A stretch of 20,593 nt of DNA from CAVQBL01 sp963710715. GTDB taxonomy: Bacteria > Pseudomonadota > Gammaproteobacteria > DSM-16500. The translations under genes were made by a program, and so were the position numbers. The notes under the pieces are model-generated. The model searched no databases and had not been told where the DNA came from. It worked only from the letters and a program-made list of their open reading frames with translations. Every line of letters starts with the position of its first letter. Within the stretch, counting starts at the first letter, position 1. The stretch covers positions 1 through 20,593 of the forward strand of contig CAVQBL010000009.1 of assembly GCA_963710715.1 (NCBI GenBank), read 5' to 3'. Positions 16,565-20,593 of the stretch are shown here, piece after piece.

Positions 16565-17980
16565 TCACTTCGGCTTACAATTGCCTATACTCGGTCGCTT
16601 GCAATAATCGGTAACGCGGTGAAATTTGGAAAACAACCTACAAAAGTCAGGGTAAAAAAGTCTTTTTAGTGCTGGCGGGAAACACTCAATATCGCTAAGT
16701 TGCTCGGCGACTTTGTTAGCGTTGCTTTTCATGGAAAATGCGTTGTATCCCTTATGATAATCTCCCTGCCGTTGCATAAGATCAATAAAAAAAGCACGCC
16801 CTCTTTCTAGCACGCTATCGTCCTTAGCAAAAATAACTTTATAACGCATATGATTAGGACCATTTGGGTCAAAACGAATATACATGTCTCCTTGTAGTTT
16901 TTGGCCGTCTATTACGGTATCTTTAGGAATATGGAAACGTCCATTCGGTAGTTGTTTTGGAAGAATGCTGAAAACTTTTTTGTGTTCTTCATTTGTAATA
17001 ATACGCGTCCCTTCAAGGGGTTCATAAGAGGCAACAACAGCAAGAAATTTTTTGTCTTCTTCTGAAGGTTTTATTACTGAGTTATATAGATAATAGAAAT
17101 CAAAGCTTCGCATATAGCTGAAAATTTCAGTGTTTGCCTTTTTCATCTCCTTCTCCAGCTTATTAAGTTCAGGGAAAAGTAGACATTTTTCAGTATTACG
17201 AATGCCATTCTGTTGCTGTAAAGCACATATAGAGGCGTGCTGTAATTCATTTGCTAGCATGAGCAATGTCTGTGTATCTGAACGGGTTGAATCCCACTGT
17301 ATGTGGATATGGTTCTCGCTATACATATAGGCACCAAAAGCATCCAACTTACTCGGAGGCAAGATTCTAATTTCGAAGCTTGGGCTTGTTAATACGGTTG
17401 TTAAAACATCAGTATTTATCGCACAGCGGATCATTCTACGAATTTGTGCTTCCATTTTTTCACATGTATGAATGTAGCTTTTTCTTGATACATTATAAAG
17501 TGTTTGATAGTCATTTTTATTATAAGTAATCTTCATTTTTTCAATTAAATTATTTAATTTATCCTGATTTTTTGGTTGTTGTTTACTTTCATTGTGCTTT
17601 GGTTTGGGTGGCAAGAAAAGCTGGTTCGCGTTGTTGGTCGAAGGCAGTGTGATGTTAGCAGTTTGATTAAATAATTGTGTTGTATTTGTGCCGTTACTCA
17701 AAGTCCGAAATTCAATATTGTGATGGCTATGACTAGAAGGATTAGATATTGCATTGATTACTGTAATATTTGAACGAGTCGGTTTCGAAAGAACTTGCCC
17801 TAACGAGCCGGCAGCCATGAGTAACATTAAAAAAGCAAAATAAGGATGCTGTCGGCAATCAATTCCAGAATGGAGTATTTGTTCAATAGGAGTAAATTTC
17901 GTGGGCCTATTATTATATTTTTGACTTCGCCTATGTGCGTTAACTGCTGCTAAGTGGTCGCTTGATCGTCTTTGATGCAT
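16565..17980 (-). CDS. Membrane-anchored protein with a degenerate metalloprotease-like motif (471 aa)
   Basis: The N-terminus is basic (MHQRRSSDH, RRSQKYNNRP) and is followed by one hydrophobic segment at ~46-64 (PYFAFLMLLMAAGSLG), suggesting a single-pass anchor or an internal export signal. Residues ~65-140 are Asn/Thr/Pro-rich. From ~140 a folded domain follows, with the layout of small zinc metallopeptidases: EIRILPPSKLDAFGAYMY (203-220), a short strand NHIHIQWD, then LLMLANELQHAS (239-250). The last motif corresponds to HExxH with the first His replaced by Asn244 (N-E-L-Q-H). If so, zinc binding is lost or altered and the protein is probably not an active peptidase. The assignment rests on motif shape only. 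The promoter has a PmrA-type box; the gene is divergent from the >=797-codon gene and converges on typA. Confidence 0.72.
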   Translation of the reverse strand: MHQRRSSDHLAAVNAHRRSQKYNNRPTKFTPIEQILHSGIDCRQHPYFAFLMLLMAAGSLGQVLSKPTRSNITVINAISNPSSHSHHNIEFRTLSNGTNTTQLFNQTANITLPSTNNANQLFLPPKPKHNESKQQPKNQDKLNNLIEKMKITYNKNDYQTLYNVSRKSYIHTCEKMEAQIRRMIRCAINTDVLTTVLTSPSFEIRILPPSKLDAFGAYMYSENHIHIQWDSTRSDTQTLLMLANELQHASICALQQQNGIRNTEKCLLFPELNKLEKEMKKANTEIFSYMRSFDFYYLYNSVIKPSEEDKKFLAVVASYEPLEGTRIITNEEHKKVFSILPKQLPNGRFHIPKDTVIDGQKLQGDMYIRFDPNGPNHMRYKVIFAKDDSVLERGRAFFIDLMQRQGDYHKGYNAFSMKSNANKVAEQLSDIECFPPALKRLFYPDFCRLFSKFHRVTDYCKRPSIGNCKPK

Positions 17981-18014
17981 TGGGGTTTTTACCAGATTGT
18001 TTAATTAGCGACAT

Positions 18015-18047
18015 ATTATCAATCTATATTCTTAAAGTAACCTTAAG
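18015..18047 (-). promoter_or_regulatory. PmrA-type box and -10 of the 471-aa gene
   Basis: On the minus strand: CTTAAGGTT, 2 bp (AC), TTTAAGAAT, 7 bp (ATAGATT), GATAAT (18015-18020). It matches the PmrA consensus at 13 of 18 positions. It lies 33 bp from a second box that faces the other way. Confidence 0.6.
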
Positions 18048-18080
18048 ATGACAAGATTGATGAAAGCTATCGTATTCAAT

Positions 18081-18113
18081 CTTAATCTTTTCTTAAGAAT
18101 CACTTGCTATACT
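18081..18113 (+). promoter_or_regulatory. PmrA-type box and -10 of the gene at 18201
   Basis: CTTAATCTT, 2 bp (TT), CTTAAGAAT, 7 bp (CACTTGC), TATACT (18108-18113). It matches the PmrA consensus at 15 of 18 positions. The predicted transcript starts near 18120, leaving an ~80-nt leader before the ATG at 18201. Confidence 0.75.
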
Positions 18114-18200
18114 GTGAGCCAGTAATTTAGGAAGCCGTTACAGAAATCATCAGCAATATCAACAAGATGGTCAGGGAAGGCTAACTATGAGGTAAGTGGT

Positions 18201-20593
18201 ATGCAAAACAATCGAGATGCTAGCAAAGTTAGCGCATCGCCTATTACAGAAAATAAGTTGACTCAGTCTATTTTGCTGGAAATACCGACCCTTGTTGTAA
18301 TGCTTAAGCCATTTATTATTTATACGCTTCGGAATTTAATTCATTCAACGCAAAATTCAGGCCAATATCCAAACTTGGTGCATTCAACAATTAAGCAACT
18401 GGCCCCTCGTTTTTCAGGAATCATTTCTACACCTACAACATTTTTTGTGCCAGGAAGGATGAAACAACTCGCAGAAACGCTTGATGAAATAATAGATGAA
18501 AAATTAGTTACAGATATTATTAATGAACTACAAAGAGAACTTGATAAACAAGACCAGATTCCTGATTTGAGTCCCTTAATAAAGAGTTATATTGCCGCTA
18601 TGACACAATGGTTGTCTAAATCAAGCAGGGAAGATTTTGCTGATTTCATCAAAGAATTCCTCGTGAAAAATAAAGATTTTGAAAGTGTGCGCAATGCGTT
18701 AAGCAAGGCATTGCTAAATGTTATCAAAACACATAAAACAACCAGGTTACCCGCTATTCTAAGTAAATTATTTCCAAGTGACCCACTATCTCAAAATGCA
18801 TTATATTATTTTATCACCTATATGGTGAGTGATGAACATTTGGAAAAATCCATACAAAATTTATCGCGAATTATTCGGGATGAGCTTGTGAAGCCATTAA
18901 TAGACAAGAAAAAAGAAAATAGCATAACTAAATATAAAATTACAACAGAAAACATAAACCTGGAAAAGCATTTCTATACCAATACGGATTACAATAAATT
19001 GCGTAGGAGTTTAGTCAATCTAATTATCTTATTAGTGGGCCCAGCAAAGGAGTCAATTAAGGCGGCTATTACGGAGAAAAATTTCACTGGTTTGCAAGCT
19101 AATTTTATTGATACCACTATGAATTCGCCATTCACTCCTCTCGTGAAGTGGTTTGCAAAGAAATTTGCTACTGTCAAAAAAGCTAAAGGTGTTATTGATA
19201 ATATAGCAAATCTTATTGATAAAAATTACGTTTCATCTCTTTTATCTAAAATATCGGATGAAAAAATAGCAAAGATTTTCTATCTTGTCGAACAATTCAC
19301 CAGTAAGGTTCTAGCAGGAATATTCAACGTTGAGTATGAAAATGATGTTATAAATTTAATTAATGCAAAAGAAATTATTCAAGAGATTTTATCTGCTATT
19401 CGTAGTATTGATAACGATATATCTAAATTACCTCAAGCAGTATTACTCAATACTATTGACCAAGTAGGATCAAAAATATTTCTGAGATTGGCTAGCACCG
19501 ATAATATTTCAGATTGGCTAGATGCGCTTGAGCAATATCTGTGTTGCATCATTGATCCAATCGCAAGGATATATTACAAGGATGTCTCTGAATTTGAAAA
19601 CAGTTTAAAATCAGTGTGTCAATTAACCAACTTAAGTGGTGCAGACAGAAATAAGCTAATCAAGCTTTATGATAAGATGGTTATGTCTGCAAACTACACT
19701 CAAAAACAAATAAACGAGCGAATCAACCAATTAGAATCTACTCTTGTTAGAGAAGAGAGCTTATGTATTAATGGTAGTGCAGATCAAACGATAGTATATT
19801 TAAACGACTTGACTGTCCGTATACCAAATAAAAATTTGACGGAGAAGGATAAAGTATTATTATCTATTTTAGGGTTATCCCAAGATGACAAGAAAAAATG
19901 GGAAAATCATCTTTTTCCAGCGCCGGAATCCAGTAATTGGTTGTCTCAACATCTTTGGAATGCAAGATCATCTGTCGAAAATAAAATTGATAATAATGTT
20001 CTGATAAAAATGATTGATTTAAAAATACAACGCTTGAAAAGCGTCGCTTCTGTAAAAAATGAACGAGATAATCTAGTGAAGATGAAGGATTCTATCTTGA
20101 AAATAACAGGCAATGAACCGCAAATTAGAAACATACTCACTCATGGCAGTCAAATTGACTTGGAAAAATTACTCAACAATCTATCTAAAAATAAAAAAGA
20201 ATTAGAATCAATAATTGGAAAATATGAATTTTATGTGACTGGCGGAAATACTTTTTTAGAGAAATTTATTTCTCTATTTAAGGGGAACAGATCTGCTTAT
20301 TTAACGGAAATACGTCATGGAAAAATAAACAAATATGGCCCTGCTTTTGAGCTTCAGGATAAAGTGCTCTACACCATAGAGATAATAAAAGAATTAAGCA
20401 CAAAAAGAAAAAATTTAAATGAAATAGATGATCTAACTAATATAGCCAAGCTTGAAGACGAATTAAAAGATGCTGTTGTTGCTCTTCGATGTAGTAATAA
20501 ACCATCGTTTTTCAGTAAGTCATTACAACGAGTTTACGATCGAATAAATAAAACTACAGAGGCAGCCGTCACTCTAAATAAAAAACCCCCGTC
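18201..20593 (+). CDS. Large effector-like protein of unknown function, 3' end outside the window (>=797 aa)
   Basis: Reading from ATG 18201, the frame stays open for 797 codons to the right edge. GAGG lies eight bases before the ATG, and the AT-rich, Lys/Ile/Asn-rich codon use is even throughout. No family is recognised. The protein is predicted to be almost entirely alpha-helical and soluble, with Leu/Ile-rich helices through the first ~470 residues (SILLEIPTLVVMLKPFIIY is the most hydrophobic) and charged, coiled-coil-like stretches later (LKIQRLKSVASVKNERDNLV; KELSTKRKNLNEIDDLTNIA). A Cys pair occurs in QYLCCIIDP. There is no signal peptide. The upstream PmrA-type box with a matching -10 is one of the two best in the window and supports a Dot/Icm substrate; this is inference. 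It is divergent from the 471-aa gene. Confidence 0.8.
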   Translation, partial: MQNNRDASKVSASPITENKLTQSILLEIPTLVVMLKPFIIYTLRNLIHSTQNSGQYPNLVHSTIKQLAPRFSGIISTPTTFFVPGRMKQLAETLDEIIDEKLVTDIINELQRELDKQDQIPDLSPLIKSYIAAMTQWLSKSSREDFADFIKEFLVKNKDFESVRNALSKALLNVIKTHKTTRLPAILSKLFPSDPLSQNALYYFITYMVSDEHLEKSIQNLSRIIRDELVKPLIDKKKENSITKYKITTENINLEKHFYTNTDYNKLRRSLVNLIILLVGPAKESIKAAITEKNFTGLQANFIDTTMNSPFTPLVKWFAKKFATVKKAKGVIDNIANLIDKNYVSSLLSKISDEKIAKIFYLVEQFTSKVLAGIFNVEYENDVINLINAKEIIQEILSAIRSIDNDISKLPQAVLLNTIDQVGSKIFLRLASTDNISDWLDALEQYLCCIIDPIARIYYKDVSEFENSLKSVCQLTNLSGADRNKLIKLYDKMVMSANYTQKQINERINQLESTLVREESLCINGSADQTIVYLNDLTVRIPNKNLTEKDKVLLSILGLSQDDKKKWENHLFPAPESSNWLSQHLWNARSSVENKIDNNVLIKMIDLKIQRLKSVASVKNERDNLVKMKDSILKITGNEPQIRNILTHGSQIDLEKLLNNLSKNKKELESIIGKYEFYVTGGNTFLEKFISLFKGNRSAYLTEIRHGKINKYGPAFELQDKVLYTIEIIKELSTKRKNLNEIDDLTNIAKLEDELKDAVVALRCSNKPSFFSKSLQRVYDRINKTTEAAVTLNKKPP

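Noticed and set aside
1..20593. tRNA, rRNA, CRISPR array, complete insertion sequence
   Set aside because: I looked for cloverleaf-like stretches, regularly spaced repeats and transposase frames and saw none. The RT shows no recognisable group II intron RNA at its 3' side.

Overview
The window looks like a chromosomal piece of an AT-rich intracellular gammaproteobacterium of the order Legionellales (Legionella/Coxiella/Rickettsiella-like). Three things point there: the housekeeping genes are of gammaproteobacterial type (ybiT, maeB, rpmE, xthA, typA); between them lie large proteins of no recognisable family with low-complexity Pro/Ser/Thr segments, typical of Dot/Icm effectors; and four of those genes carry a promoter element matching the PmrA box that controls effector genes in Legionella and Coxiella. 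No Dot/Icm component lies in the window, so effector status and the genus are inferences.

Layout. 1-835: a reverse transcriptase, cut by the left edge and frameshifted in a run of eight G. 769-3057 (-): a 762-codon effector-like gene whose last ~75 codons are oddly GC- and Cys-rich and overlap the RT gene. 3316-4262: degraded DNA, with a truncated AAA ATPase, a cluster of GGTGCGCC repeats, a remnant gene and its surviving terminator. 4364-10744: ordinary genes, namely the ABC-F protein YbiT (-), a small secreted protein (+), a likely maeB-MFS transporter operon followed by a secreted beta-repeat protein (-), and ribosomal protein L31 (-). Three copies of a dispersed palindromic repeat lie here; one supplies the last codons and stop of maeB. 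10974-12002 (+): another effector-like gene, converging on and overlapping xthA (-). 12825-14494 (-): effector-like gene with a TTG start and a frameshift that removes a Pro/Ser-rich tail. 14671-16485 (+): typA/bipA with seven single-base indels. 16565-17980 (-) and 18201-20593 (+, runs off the window): two divergent effector-like genes sharing an intergenic region with two PmrA-type boxes, one facing each way.

How it fits together. The four boxes have the same layout: two 9-bp TTAA-centred repeats separated by 2 bp, then exactly 7 bp, then a TATAAT-like -10. This suggests that the 762-codon, 515-codon, 471-codon and >=797-codon genes form one co-regulated effector set interleaved with core genes. 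The frameshifts in the RT, the 515-codon gene and typA, together with the AAA and 4-kb remnants, indicate either ongoing gene decay or local sequencing error; the two cannot be separated from the sequence alone.
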